Positions 16,043 through 24,890 of a stretch of DNA of 30,441 bases are shown here, in pieces. Source of the DNA: an uncultured Alphaproteobacteria bacterium (GTDB taxonomy: Bacteria; Pseudomonadota; Alphaproteobacteria; HIMB59); NCBI GenBank assembly GCA_902595525.1, contig CACJQJ010000007.1, positions 1 to 30,441 of the forward strand. Direction: 5' to 3'. The notes under the pieces are model-generated. The model saw nothing but the letters and a program-made list of their open reading frames with translations. It was not told where the DNA came from and made no database searches. Within the stretch, counting starts at the first letter, position 1, and each line of letters starts with the position of its first letter. A program made the position numbers and the translations under genes.

Positions 16043-17222
16043 TTATTTTGATCAGGCTTAAATCATCTTTTAGATAGATTTTATTATCTTGGTAAAAAAT
16101 ATCCAAATTACTAGTAAATTTATTTTTGAATAATAACTCTTCCAATTTTTTATTTAAGTTGATAGTAATTATTCCATCTTTTGATATCAAATAAATATTT
16201 TCTGAAATGCTAAATATTGATATTGGCAAGTCTTTATTATGTTTATATGAATTAATTATATCTCCATTGCTCGCTATAATTAAAATTTTTTCAGATGTAA
16301 GAATTATTAAATTACCGCTTTTTGAGAAAAGATAACTAAGTATATTGGTTTTTATATCAAATTCCCATAGTATTTCTGAGGAATATTGATTGAAAACTGC
16401 AATTTTCCCAGAGCGATCTAAAAAATATAAATAACCATTATAATTAAATGGCGTGTCTATTAGCTCACTGAAAGTACCCAAAGATGAAAGAATATTAAGA
16501 TCCTCTAAAATATAATTTTCAAAAAATTCAGTGCTTTGTTTATTAAAAGTAATTAAAGTACTTGTATTAAAAAGATAGTAATAATTTACTTCATCTTCAA
16601 AAATATTTGATTTTATATTGATACCTAACTTTTGATCAAAACTAGATGATTTTGTTATAGATTGTTTTAACAAATTTACTTTATATACATCGCCAAAAAC
16701 ACTAAGAATTATAAGATTATCCTTAATTATTATTGGGGCTATATTTGTGTATATGCCATAATCAGAGATTAAAGATAAATTATCTTCACTTATATTAAAT
16801 ATTCTGGAATTATTAGTTATCAAATATACTTTATCATTGTAATCAAAAAAATGGATTACATTTTCATCTTTTTTTAAATTTATTTTATATTTAGTAATAT
16901 TTTTTTTATTTAATTTATCGATTAAATAGATATTTTTGTTTTTACTTACGATTATCTTTTGATTAACAAAATGAACAATAGAATTATTATTTGTTTTAAT
17001 AATTTTTTCAATTTCTAAATTTTTAATATTTAAAGACTGATTCACAAATTTAGGATAAATAATATGACCAAACTCAACCTCTGACATAAAGTTATCATTT
17101 GCAAGGTCCGAAAAAATCTCAGAAACCTCGTTTTTTGGAACATAATCTTGATCTACGGTACCCAAATATTGATTACAAGACGATAAAGCTAAGAGTAAAA
17201 TAAAAAATTTAATATTTTTCAT
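16035..17222 (-). CDS. bamB: BamB-like outer-membrane lipoprotein with PQQ-type beta-propeller repeats
   Basis: BamB is the propeller lipoprotein of the BAM complex that folds outer-membrane proteins. ATG 17222 is chosen because it gives a compact lipoprotein signal (MKNIKFFILLLALSSC, lipobox cysteine at 16). An ATG five codons upstream is less fitting. The roughly 395-residue mature region is rich in short beta-strand repeats of the propeller type, for example YLFDRSGKIAVF and ILWEFDI. Overall similarity is weak, so much of the call rests on the lipobox, the repeats and the position between yfgM and der, with overlaps on both sides (14 nt and 8 nt). Confidence 0.75.
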   Translation of the reverse strand: MKNIKFFILLLALSSCNQYLGTVDQDYVPKNEVSEIFSDLANDNFMSEVEFGHIIYPKFVNQSLNIKNLEIEKIIKTNNNSIVHFVNQKIIVSKNKNIYLIDKLNKKNITKYKINLKKDENVIHFFDYNDKVYLITNNSRIFNISEDNLSLISDYGIYTNIAPIIIKDNLIILSVFGDVYKVNLLKQSITKSSSFDQKLGINIKSNIFEDEVNYYYLFNTSTLITFNKQSTEFFENYILEDLNILSSLGTFSELIDTPFNYNGYLYFLDRSGKIAVFNQYSSEILWEFDIKTNILSYLFSKSGNLIILTSEKILIIASNGDIINSYKHNKDLPISIFSISENIYLISKDGIITINLNKKLEELLFKNKFTSNLDIFYQDNKIYLKDDLSLIKISE

Positions 17223-17694
17223 TAGATAATCTATCAACAGCTTTGATAAAAAAATTATTTAAATTATCTCTATCTGACTCACTAAATTCAAAGTTATTAA
17301 TGTCTAAATTATAAAAGTATATTTTAGCAATTTCATTAAAAGTAAAATTATTATCTAACGATAAAGATTTTATCAATTCTTTATCTAAGCCAATTAATGC
17401 TTTTTTCAATAATATTATATCTTTATCAATTTTATTATATCGATCTAAATTTTCAATTGAGGTTAATTTCAAATCACTAAAAAATGAAACTTTAGGATTA
17501 TCTAGACTTGATAAATAATATAGTTTTTCATCTAAATTTGAATTTTGCTCATTATAGAGCTCTGCCAAAAAAATATCGAATAATTTTTCATCATCTTTAG
17601 AATTATTTTGTAAAATAAAATAAAGAACAATAACCAATAAAAAAGATACAATTCCAAATAAAGATAGATTTCTTTTAGTAATTAATTTTTCCAT
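17209..17694 (-). CDS. YfgM-like membrane-anchored periplasmic protein (TPR-like)
   Basis: ATG 17694 gives a short basic N-terminus (MEKLITKRNL), one membrane helix (about residues 11-30) and a helical periplasmic domain of about 130 residues. This is the layout of YfgM, an inner-membrane TPR protein linked to the Sec translocon and periplasmic chaperones. An in-frame ATG at 17736 would extend into the preceding gene without adding conserved sequence. Individual TPR repeats are too diverged to recognise by eye. Identity rests on topology and on its place just before bamB, which it overlaps by 14 nt. Confidence 0.6.
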   Translation of the reverse strand: MEKLITKRNLSLFGIVSFLLVIVLYFILQNNSKDDEKLFDIFLAELYNEQNSNLDEKLYYLSSLDNPKVSFFSDLKLTSIENLDRYNKIDKDIILLKKALIGLDKELIKSLSLDNNFTFNEIAKIYFYNLDINNFEFSESDRDNLNNFFIKAVDRLSNEKY

Positions 17695-18230
17695 TTTATT
17701 GAGCAACCCATACTTGGATATTGTTGGCTTGAACAATATCCTTTAGCAATAACTTCTTCAACAGCAGAATAAAGCTCTGGTTTGCCCATAGAAGAATCTT
17801 TACCATTAGAGTCTAACCTGCCTCTATACTTAAGTTTTTTATCATTACTGAAATAATAGAACTCTGGAGTGCATTGAGCATCAAATGTTTTAGCTATTGA
17901 TTGCGTGGCATCAACAATATATTCGAATTCAAATTTAGCTCTTGATATTTGTTCTAAAAGAAATTCATTGTGGTCCTCTTCATATAAATTTTGATCGTTT
18001 GACATAAAAGCAATAGAATTAACATTTAAAATTTTGAGCCTTTGGGTTTCAGTAGAAATCTTAGTTTCTATAGATCTAACATAAGGGCAATGATTACAAA
18101 TAAACATTACTAAAAGACCATTTGTGTCAAAAGAATCATAAAAGGACCCTTTTTCACCTTTTAAGTTAATAAATTGAAAATTTGTAGGTTGCCAATCGAA
18201 ATTACAACTTGAAGAATTTAAAAGTACCAT
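17682..18230 (-). CDS. Thioredoxin-family (AhpC/TSA-like) protein
   Basis: The 182-residue protein has a thioredoxin fold with VMFICNHCPYV (CNHC, C45 and C48), a conserved TPEFYYF cis-proline region, YRGRLD, and the C-terminal motif SMGCSIKWK. This combination is typical of a widespread group of redoxin-like proteins annotated only as thioredoxin family. There is no signal peptide, so it is probably cytoplasmic. The substrate is unknown. It overlaps yfgM by 13 nt and starts the minus-strand run ending with der. Its ATG is only 15 nt from the divergent DUF2794 start. Confidence 0.85.
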   Translation of the reverse strand: MVLLNSSSCNFDWQPTNFQFINLKGEKGSFYDSFDTNGLLVMFICNHCPYVRSIETKISTETQRLKILNVNSIAFMSNDQNLYEEDHNEFLLEQISRAKFEFEYIVDATQSIAKTFDAQCTPEFYYFSNDKKLKYRGRLDSNGKDSSMGKPELYSAVEEVIAKGYCSSQQYPSMGCSIKWKN

Positions 18231-18245
18231 TTAACATAATATATA

Positions 18246-18572
18246 TTGAAAATTCTAAACATAAATAAAAATTATATCGAAACAATCCCAAAGAAAACAT
18301 TCCAATATATTCTTAATACATACTCTTATGGTTTATCAAAAAATATATGGAGAAATTATTCAATCCAAACTCAGGACTCAAATTACAAAAAAACAAAAAT
18401 TACTTTTTACAAATCAAATTTTTCTTTTCCAATTATCAAAATTATTTACTCTAAAAAATTCGATAAAGAAATTTTTGAAGTTACATATAAAGATAAAAAG
18501 AAAAATTTTTCTACTCTGAATTCATTGAATGTATGGTTAAAAAATTATTTTTTTAACAAACCTAAGATGTAA
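18246..18572 (+). CDS. Small DUF2794-like protein
   Basis: A 108-residue basic protein starting at TTG 18246. The wording FQYILNTYSYGLSKNIWRNY, then a strand-rich middle (KITFYKSNFSFPIIKIIYSKK) and a C-terminal LNSLNVWLKNYF, matches the outline of alphaproteobacterial DUF2794 proteins (L..LYS.G.....WRDYAI; P.Y.I.K). Its function is unknown. It stands alone on the plus strand between two minus-strand genes. Its 3' end overlaps rlmE by 28 bp. The reading frame lacks ATG, so the TTG start is inferred from the position of the upstream gene and the frame. Confidence 0.55.
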   Translation: MKILNINKNYIETIPKKTFQYILNTYSYGLSKNIWRNYSIQTQDSNYKKTKITFYKSNFSFPIIKIIYSKKFDKEIFEVTYKDKKKNFSTLNSLNVWLKNYFFNKPKM

Positions 18573-19144
18573 ATTTCTTTAGATTTTTTATCTGATGCAG
18601 CTGGTTTAATATATTGTGTTTTGTCAAAATAAGTTTTAACAAACTTAAATAACCTTTCTGTATCCTCTCCTTGAAAGTTTTTTACTAAAAAATTACCACC
18701 TTTGTTTAAATATTTTTCAATAAATTTTGCTGAAAGCATACTCAAATCATAACTATTGGTTTGATCTAAAAATTGGTTACCACTTGTGTTTGGTGCAATA
18801 TCTGAAATTATCGAGTCAAAAGTGTATTTATTTAATGTAAATAATTCATCAATTAATTGATACTGATTTAAGTCCATCATATAAAATTTGAATTTGCCCT
18901 CAATCTGCTTAACAGTTGGTAGTATATCAATACCTACTATTTTGTTTTTTAGGTTTTTATTCAAAATATATTGTGTCCAACCACCAGGTGAACATCCAAC
19001 ATCTAATATTTTTTTATCGTTTTTGAATAAATTGTGTTTTTTATCTATTTCTTCTAATTTGTAATAAGCTCTAGAAATAATGTCATTTTTCTTTGCTTTT
19101 ATGTAAAAAGGGTCTTTTTTTCTAGTTTTATACCACTGTTTCAT
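18545..19144 (-). CDS. rlmE: 23S rRNA (uridine2552-2'-O)-methyltransferase RlmE (RrmJ/FtsJ)
   Basis: It methylates the A-loop uridine of 23S rRNA late in 50S assembly. The 199-residue protein has the SAM motif LDVGCSPGGWTQ (47-58). The full catalytic tetrad K29-D115-K155-E190 lies in SRAYYKLEE, SDIAPNTSG, NFLVKNFQGED and KSKEIYILG. Each residue sits at the E. coli position (K38, D124, K164, E199) minus 9, so the spacing is exactly conserved. The C-terminal coding end overlaps the convergent DUF2794 gene. Confidence 0.95.
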   Translation of the reverse strand: MKQWYKTRKKDPFYIKAKKNDIISRAYYKLEEIDKKHNLFKNDKKILDVGCSPGGWTQYILNKNLKNKIVGIDILPTVKQIEGKFKFYMMDLNQYQLIDELFTLNKYTFDSIISDIAPNTSGNQFLDQTNSYDLSMLSAKFIEKYLNKGGNFLVKNFQGEDTERLFKFVKTYFDKTQYIKPAASDKKSKEIYILGLLKK

Positions 19145-19208
19145 TTAATTTTACTCATAATCTGATATGTATTCGATTACATATATTCTAGTAGGTTTGA
19201 ACTCATCC

Positions 19209-20114
19209 ATGTTATCCACCATAAAAAAAATAATTATTGTATCAATCATAACACTTATAAACTCTATATGTTACTCATCAGAATGGGGAAGCAAAGAAGA
19301 AACAGATGAAAAATTATTTGCTGTTGAGGTTATAGATTCCTCTGCACAAACGATAAAAGATAGTATTGTTTTTAGCTCAACTACTGAAGCTTTAAGGAGG
19401 ATTGAAGTTAAAAGTGAAGTGATGACTACAATAGAAAAAGTGTTGGTCAAAGCTGGCTCTAAAATAAAAAAAGGTCAACATATAATTGAATTAGATGATT
19501 ATAAAACGAACGCTGATTTATATAAATTAAATTTATTGTCTCAAAGTGAATTTGACAAATTTGCTCTTTTTGCCCCTTTTGGTGGTATGCTTTTAGATGG
19601 CCATAAGATTGCTGGTGAGCTTGTAATGCCTGGTGAAAAGGTCTATGAAATTATTGACCTGAGCTCATTAAAAATATTTGGCTATATTAACGAAAATGAA
19701 ATTCTAGATTTATCCCTAGAGAATAAAGTTGAGGTGACAATACTTGATGAAAAAGTTAATGGCAAAATTGACTATATTTCTCCTATTTCGGATCCGGAGA
19801 CTAAAACTTTTGAAATAGTTGTTAAAGTTGAAAATAAAGATCTTAGGTATAAAGATGGATTATCATCAATAATTTCTATAGTTAAAGGAAATGTTCTTGC
19901 GCATAAAATTTCTCCCTCGATTCTAGCTTTGGGAGACTCAGGAGAGTTAGGTGTAAAAGTTATAGGATCTGATAATACCGTACAATTTAAAAAAATTAAC
20001 GTTATAGAAGATACCTCTGATTACATGCTGGTGTCTGGCTTAAGTCAAAAAGAAAAAATTATAATTGTTGGTCAGCAGTACGTGTCAGCGGGAGAAAAAG
20101 TTATATTTAATTAA
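19209..20114 (+). CDS. RND efflux membrane-fusion (periplasmic adaptor) protein lacking a coiled-coil hairpin
   Basis: ATG 19209 gives a signal peptide (MLSTIKKIIIVSIITLINSI...). An in-frame ATG at 19167 would put 14 residues before it. The protein (about 301 residues) has the two lipoyl half-motifs (VEVKSEVMTTIEKVLVKAGSKIKKGQHIIELD and FALFAPFGGMLLDGHKIAGELVMPGEKVYEI). A beta-barrel domain (LKIFGYINENEI) and a membrane-proximal domain follow. Between the lipoyl halves, where adaptors that dock on TolC carry a long hairpin, only about 25 residues remain. It sits 2 nt before the RND pump gene. No outer-membrane factor gene is near. Confidence 0.87.
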   Translation: MLSTIKKIIIVSIITLINSICYSSEWGSKEETDEKLFAVEVIDSSAQTIKDSIVFSSTTEALRRIEVKSEVMTTIEKVLVKAGSKIKKGQHIIELDDYKTNADLYKLNLLSQSEFDKFALFAPFGGMLLDGHKIAGELVMPGEKVYEIIDLSSLKIFGYINENEILDLSLENKVEVTILDEKVNGKIDYISPISDPETKTFEIVVKVENKDLRYKDGLSSIISIVKGNVLAHKISPSILALGDSGELGVKVIGSDNTVQFKKINVIEDTSDYMLVSGLSQKEKIIIVGQQYVSAGEKVIFN

Positions 20115-20116
20115 TC

Positions 20117-23100
20117 ATGAGCTTGGTTAACTTAGCAAGTCAATACTACAGAACTACAATTTCCATTTTCCTGTTTGTTATTGTTAGTGGGTCACTTGTG
20201 TTTAATAATATTCCTAAAGAGTCATCGCCAGATGTAAGTTTGCCTTATATATATGTATCTCTTGGTTTAACAGGGATATCCCCAGAAGACTCTGAAAAAC
20301 TTTTAATAAAACCTGTTGAAGATGAAGTTTCAAATATCGAAGGAAAGAAAGAAATGACTAGTACTTCTTATCAAGGTGGTGGAAATGTCTTACTAGAGTT
20401 TGATGCTGGATTTGATCCTGATCAAGCACTTTTAGATACTAGAGAACAAGTAGACAGAGCAAAATCAGATTTACCTGATGATGCAGATGAACCCAAGGTA
20501 AGTGAGGTCAATATAAGTTTATTCCCTATCTTAGTAGTATCAATAAGTGGGGATATCTCTGAATTTTTACTTAAGAAGATTTCAAACGATCTTAAAGACA
20601 AAATTCAATCTTTACCAAATGTTTTAGAAGTAAATATTGGCGGTGAAAGAGAAGAGCAATTAGACATTGTCATTGATCAGAACAAAATAGAGGCTTATGG
20701 ATTAAATTTAAATGAAATATTAAACTTTGTAAGATCTAATAACCAAATAGTTTCTGCTGGAAATCTTGATACAGGAGATGGAAGGTTTGTAATTAAAATT
20801 CCTGGTTTATATGAAAGCCTAAATGATGTTTTTAACACACCAATAAAGGTAAATGATAAAAAAACAATTAAATTTAAAGATATTGCTCAACTTAAAAGAA
20901 CATTTAAAGATCCAGAAAAATTTGCTCGATTAAATAATAAATCTGCATTCACTTTAGAAATATCTAAAAGAATTGGAGCAAACATTGTAGAGACTGTTGA
21001 TCAAGTAAAACAGTTAGTAAAGGAAGAGCAAAAAATTCTTCCATCAAAAGTAAACATAACTTTTTCTGGTGATGAGTCTGTAAATATAAAAAGTATGTTA
21101 GGAGATCTTCAAAACAATGTAATTTTTTCAATAATTCTTGTTATGAGTGTCGTTATTATCTTTCTTGGTATGAGGTCTAGTTTACTGGTAGGTTTAGCAG
21201 TACCAGGTTCTTTTTTATCATCTATTTTAATCCTCTATTCACTTGGCTTTACAATCAATATGGTTGTTTTGTTTGGATTAATTCTTTCAGTTGGGCTACT
21301 TGTTGATGGGGCTGTGGTTGTAGTTGAATATGCCCAAAGAAAAATACAAGAAGGTATGGGACTAGCAGAGTCATACATAAAGGCTGCATCAAGAATGTCT
21401 CTTCCAATCATGGCTTCAACTTTTACTACTATAGCAGCTTTTATTCCTCTGTTGTTTTGGCCAGGTACAACTGGTGGTTTTATGAAATATATACCAATAA
21501 CAGTAATATCTGTTTTAGGTTCAAGTTTAGCTATGGCATTAATAGTTATTCCTATAATTGGAACTCAGGCCTATAAAATTAAAAATCTTTTTTTCTTCTT
21601 TATTATACCTTTAATTTTATTTGGTATTATTAATTTTGTTGCATTTAATTTTTTATCCCATCTAAAATTTGATAGCTACATAAATATGGGTGCTAAAGCC
21701 ATAACAACAATTTCAATTGGTTTCATTTTGTTTTTTGTTTTTAGATATATTAAAAATAAAGGTTTTTTTCAGAAAATGATTATTCCTAGAATAAACGCTG
21801 ATGATGACGAAGACTTAACTGATTTAGAAAAAGTAGGTTTTTTTACTAAAATTTACCTTTTTATTTTAAGGCTCTGTATTAATAATCCTATAAAAATAGT
21901 TTTTCTATCTCTTATATTGTTAGTTGGTATCTATAGTGCATATGGAAAGTTTGGTAAGGGGGTTACTTTTTTTCCTTCAGTTGAAGCAGAGAATACCAAA
22001 GTAATTATTTATGCTACAGGCAATCTCTCAGTTTTAGAAAAAGATAGACTTGTTGCAAAAGTAGAGTCACAGGTATTAAACTTACAAAAAAAGAATAAAG
22101 AATTTGAGTCTGTCTATACAACATCAGGGAATGTAGAAAATAGACAAGAAAGCTCACCTGATATTATAGGATTTATAGATATAGAATTCAAAGATTGGGA
22201 TAAAAGAAGAAAAGCAGAAACAATAATTTCTGAAATAAGACAAGAAACTTCATCTATTCCTGGGATTAAAGTTGAAACAAGAACTTTAAGAGCAGGCCCT
22301 CCTAGAGGGAAGCCCATTGAAATCAATTTAACTTCTTCAGATCCTAAAATCACAGTTCAAGAACTCAAAAGAATTGAAAAATATTTATCTAGCATATCTG
22401 GTTTAAAGGATTTAGAAACTTCTCTACCCTCTCCTAGTATTGAATATGAGCTTTATGTTGATAGAGAAGAAGCTGCAAAATATGGTGCTAGTATTTCAAT
22501 AATAGGTAACACCATAAAACTTCTTACAAGTGGGCTAAAATTGAGTGAATTTAGACCTGATGATAGTGATGAGTCTATACCCATTTACCTTCGATTGCCA
22601 AAAGAACAGAGAACGATCGATCAATTAGACAGTATCAAGATACCAACGTCTGCAGGCTATGTACCAATTTCAAATTTTACTAAAATTGAAACCAATCAAG
22701 AGACAGGAAATTTGACTAGAGTAGAACAAAATAGAATTGAAACAATTAAATCAGATGTTACTAGATTTTATCAAACTGATGCTTATGTCAGACTTATAAA
22801 ACATTGGCTTGGAATTGAAAAATTTAATATTCCAAATAACTTTGGTTTAGATATACCTGAATTTAATTCAGCAAATATTGACCCTAGAGTAAAAATAGAA
22901 TTTAAGGGAGAGGATGAAAGTCAGCAGAAGTCTAAAGCTTTTCTACAAAAAGCTTTTTTGATAGCTGTATTTTTAATGGGTTTAATTCTTTTGACCCAAT
23001 TTAATAGTTTTAGTAGCACCTTATTAATTTTATTTGCTGTAATTATGTCAACGGTGGGTGTTGTTTTAGGGCTCTTAATTACAAAACAACCATTTGGAAT

Positions 23101-23509
23101 AGTCATGAGCGGGATAGGTGTTATCTCGTTAGCAGGCATAGTTGTAAACAACAATATAGTTTTAATTGATACCTTCGATAGATTAATAAAAAAGACAAAT
23201 GATGCTAGAGATGCCATTTTAATGACAGGTGCGCAAAGACTAAGACCTGTTTTATTGACTACAACTACTACGGTCCTTGGTTTGCTTCCCATGGCTTTAA
23301 AATTAAATATTGATTTTGTAAACTTTGAATATAGTTATAACTCCCCTGACACACAGTGGTGGGTAGATTTATCGAGGGCAATTGTTTTTGGACTTCTTTT
23401 TTCTACTTTATTGACTTTACTTGTAACTCCATCGGCTTTGATGCTTAAATCAAAATACTTAACTAACTCCTCTAAAAAATTTGATAAAATAGGTAAACAA
23501 ACTCAATAA
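20117..23509 (+). CDS. RND-family inner-membrane efflux transporter (AcrB-like superfamily)
   Basis: A proton-driven resistance-nodulation-division pump subunit of 1130 residues. It has a signal-anchor helix, large periplasmic domains after TM1 and TM7, and TM2-TM6 at about 333-485. TM4 reads GLLVDGAVVVVEYA: the first of AcrB's paired aspartates is kept (D397) and the second is glycine, as in several HAE-like subfamilies. TM10 has GIVVNNNIVLIDTF. It is about 90-100 residues longer than AcrB, partly through two additional hydrophobic helices (about 490-512 and 526-544) between TM6 and TM7. The partner adaptor lies directly upstream. Substrate cannot be read from sequence. The 3' end overlaps pssA by 51 bp. 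Confidence 0.93.
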   Translation: MSLVNLASQYYRTTISIFLFVIVSGSLVFNNIPKESSPDVSLPYIYVSLGLTGISPEDSEKLLIKPVEDEVSNIEGKKEMTSTSYQGGGNVLLEFDAGFDPDQALLDTREQVDRAKSDLPDDADEPKVSEVNISLFPILVVSISGDISEFLLKKISNDLKDKIQSLPNVLEVNIGGEREEQLDIVIDQNKIEAYGLNLNEILNFVRSNNQIVSAGNLDTGDGRFVIKIPGLYESLNDVFNTPIKVNDKKTIKFKDIAQLKRTFKDPEKFARLNNKSAFTLEISKRIGANIVETVDQVKQLVKEEQKILPSKVNITFSGDESVNIKSMLGDLQNNVIFSIILVMSVVIIFLGMRSSLLVGLAVPGSFLSSILILYSLGFTINMVVLFGLILSVGLLVDGAVVVVEYAQRKIQEGMGLAESYIKAASRMSLPIMASTFTTIAAFIPLLFWPGTTGGFMKYIPITVISVLGSSLAMALIVIPIIGTQAYKIKNLFFFFIIPLILFGIINFVAFNFLSHLKFDSYINMGAKAITTISIGFILFFVFRYIKNKGFFQKMIIPRINADDDEDLTDLEKVGFFTKIYLFILRLCINNPIKIVFLSLILLVGIYSAYGKFGKGVTFFPSVEAENTKVIIYATGNLSVLEKDRLVAKVESQVLNLQKKNKEFESVYTTSGNVENRQESSPDIIGFIDIEFKDWDKRRKAETIISEIRQETSSIPGIKVETRTLRAGPPRGKPIEINLTSSDPKITVQELKRIEKYLSSISGLKDLETSLPSPSIEYELYVDREEAAKYGASISIIGNTIKLLTSGLKLSEFRPDDSDESIPIYLRLPKEQRTIDQLDSIKIPTSAGYVPISNFTKIETNQETGNLTRVEQNRIETIKSDVTRFYQTDAYVRLIKHWLGIEKFNIPNNFGLDIPEFNSANIDPRVKIEFKGEDESQQKSKAFLQKAFLIAVFLMGLILLTQFNSFSSTLLILFAVIMSTVGVVLGLLITKQPFGIVMSGIGVISLAGIVVNNNIVLIDTFDRLIKKTNDARDAILMTGAQRLRPVLLTTTTTVLGLLPMALKLNIDFVNFEYSYNSPDTQWWVDLSRAIVFGLLFSTLLTLLVTPSALMLKSKYLTNSSKKFDKIGKQTQ

Positions 23510-24181
23510 AGAAAATAATAAATAAATAAGAGCAACTAAAAGAGTTGTTTGCCAGAAATAACTTATTAAAAATATTAAAATAATAACTGTAAATATAATC
23601 ATAAGTCTAAAATATAGAGTTTTTACCTTTAGATTTTTCACAGAGGGAGTCGGAACTCTACTAATCATCATAGCACCCGCAAATATAATTAATAAGGCAC
23701 TTACAATAGGATAGTTGATAGTAAATTGTATTTGTTCAATAAAATTCAAATAAAGCGGAATCATTATAATACCTGCGGCAGCTGGTGAGGGTATGCCATA
23801 AAATACTTTGCTTTGCTCTCTCATATTTTCAATATTGAAACGAGCAAGTCTAAGAGCTGCACAAATAATGTAAAAAAGACTTATAACCCATCCAATTCTT
23901 CCTAGCTCATTTGTAAAACTTAAATTTATAAGCAAAGATGGAGCTAATCCAAAACTAATAAAATCTGATAAAGAGTCTAATTCAGCTCCAAATTGGGATG
24001 ATTTTTTTAATTTTCTAGCCATCCATCCATCAAAGAAATCGAAAAAGGCTGCTAGCATTATCATAAGCACGGCAATTTTAAAATTACTTTGAATTGAGAA
24101 CTTTATTGAGGAAATACCTGCAATAAGTGACATTAATGTAATTAAATTAGGTATAAATTTAGTGAGCGGATGTTCGGTCAT
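23459..24181 (-). CDS. pssA: CDP-diacylglycerol-serine O-phosphatidyltransferase
   Basis: It makes phosphatidylserine from CDP-diacylglycerol and serine in the inner membrane. The 240-residue multi-spanning protein has the complete CDP-alcohol phosphotransferase motif: D51-G52, A55-R56, G65, D69 and D73 in the spacing DGx2ARx8Gx3Dx3D. The PS-synthase-like segments ARFNIEN and GIPSPAAAG also occur. It lies 8 nt downstream of psd, the next enzyme in the pathway. Its C-terminal 50 nt are antisense to the RND gene. Confidence 0.93.
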   Translation of the reverse strand: MTEHPLTKFIPNLITLMSLIAGISSIKFSIQSNFKIAVLMIMLAAFFDFFDGWMARKLKKSSQFGAELDSLSDFISFGLAPSLLINLSFTNELGRIGWVISLFYIICAALRLARFNIENMREQSKVFYGIPSPAAAGIIMIPLYLNFIEQIQFTINYPIVSALLIIFAGAMMISRVPTPSVKNLKVKTLYFRLMIIFTVIILIFLISYFWQTTLLVALIYLLFSLLSLFTYFIKFFRGVS

Positions 24182-24189
24182 CTAAATGT

Positions 24190-24852
24190 CTAAATCTTTT
24201 TATATTCTCTAGATTGTATATTTTTGTTGTTTTTAAAATCTCTTGCAATGATAGTTTCACCACCGATACATTGCTGACCAATGCTTACCATTAAATTATA
24301 TGAATTGGGAAATTCAATATCTACTCTGCTTCCAAACTTGATAATTCCATATCTTTCACCTTGGTTTACTCTCTCATTAGTTTTAAGATAACAAATTATT
24401 CTTCTTGCAATTAAACCAGCAATTTGTGTTATGTATATAACGTTAGATCCTGATTTAAGAGTTAATCTTAATCTTTCATTTTCTTCACTTGCTTTATCTA
24501 AAGTTGCATTGATAAATTTACCCTCAATATAATCAATTTTTGTAATTTGACCTGAAAGAGGCAATCTTTGGATATGAACATTAAACACACTCAAAAAAAT
24601 TGAAACTTTGGTATAACTTTTTTTTCCCTCTTTGTACTCACTAATATTTGTAATTAATCCATCTGCTGGGCTAACTAAAATATCATCACCTAATGGAACG
24701 ACTCTTTCAGGATCTCTAAAAAAATAGAATGTAAAAATCAGTAATATTAAAAAAATTAGAAATAAAGGTTTATATATAAAATAAAAAAAAATTACTAATA
24801 AAAATAGTATAATCAGCGCAGCTGAAATTTCTTTATGAAACCTAAAGTACAT
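24190..24852 (-). CDS. psd: Phosphatidylserine decarboxylase proenzyme (short form)
   Basis: It decarboxylates phosphatidylserine to phosphatidylethanolamine. The 220-residue protein has two N-terminal hydrophobic helices (about 10-27 and 29-45), then FFRDPER, SPADG, FLSVFNVHIQR and the self-cleavage region IKFGSRVDIEFP. S175 (after G174) is expected to become the pyruvoyl cofactor on cleavage. Length and FGSR wording fit the short PSD type common in alphaproteobacteria. It is the first gene of the psd-pssA pair and diverges from icd across the longest intergenic gap in the window (94 nt). Confidence 0.94.
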   Translation of the reverse strand: MYFRFHKEISAALIILFLLVIFFYFIYKPLFLIFLILLIFTFYFFRDPERVVPLGDDILVSPADGLITNISEYKEGKKSYTKVSIFLSVFNVHIQRLPLSGQITKIDYIEGKFINATLDKASEENERLRLTLKSGSNVIYITQIAGLIARRIICYLKTNERVNQGERYGIIKFGSRVDIEFPNSYNLMVSIGQQCIGGETIIARDFKNNKNIQSREYKKI

Positions 24853-24861
24853 AAGATGGAA

Positions 24862-24890
24862 TTAATATCTGAATTGTATAATTTGATCAA
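24862..24890 (-). promoter_or_regulatory. Possible psd promoter
   Basis: On the minus strand TTGATC (24890-24885) is followed after exactly 17 nt by TATTAA (24867-24862). The predicted start of transcription is only 2-4 nt before the psd ATG at 24852, so the message would be almost leaderless. This is a pattern match in an AT-rich region, hence the low confidence. Confidence 0.35.

Noticed and set aside
22921..23292. Open frame of 123 codons antisense to the RND pump gene
   Set aside because: It mirrors conserved codons of the RND C-terminal membrane region and has no recognisable family or ribosome-binding site. It is a shadow frame.
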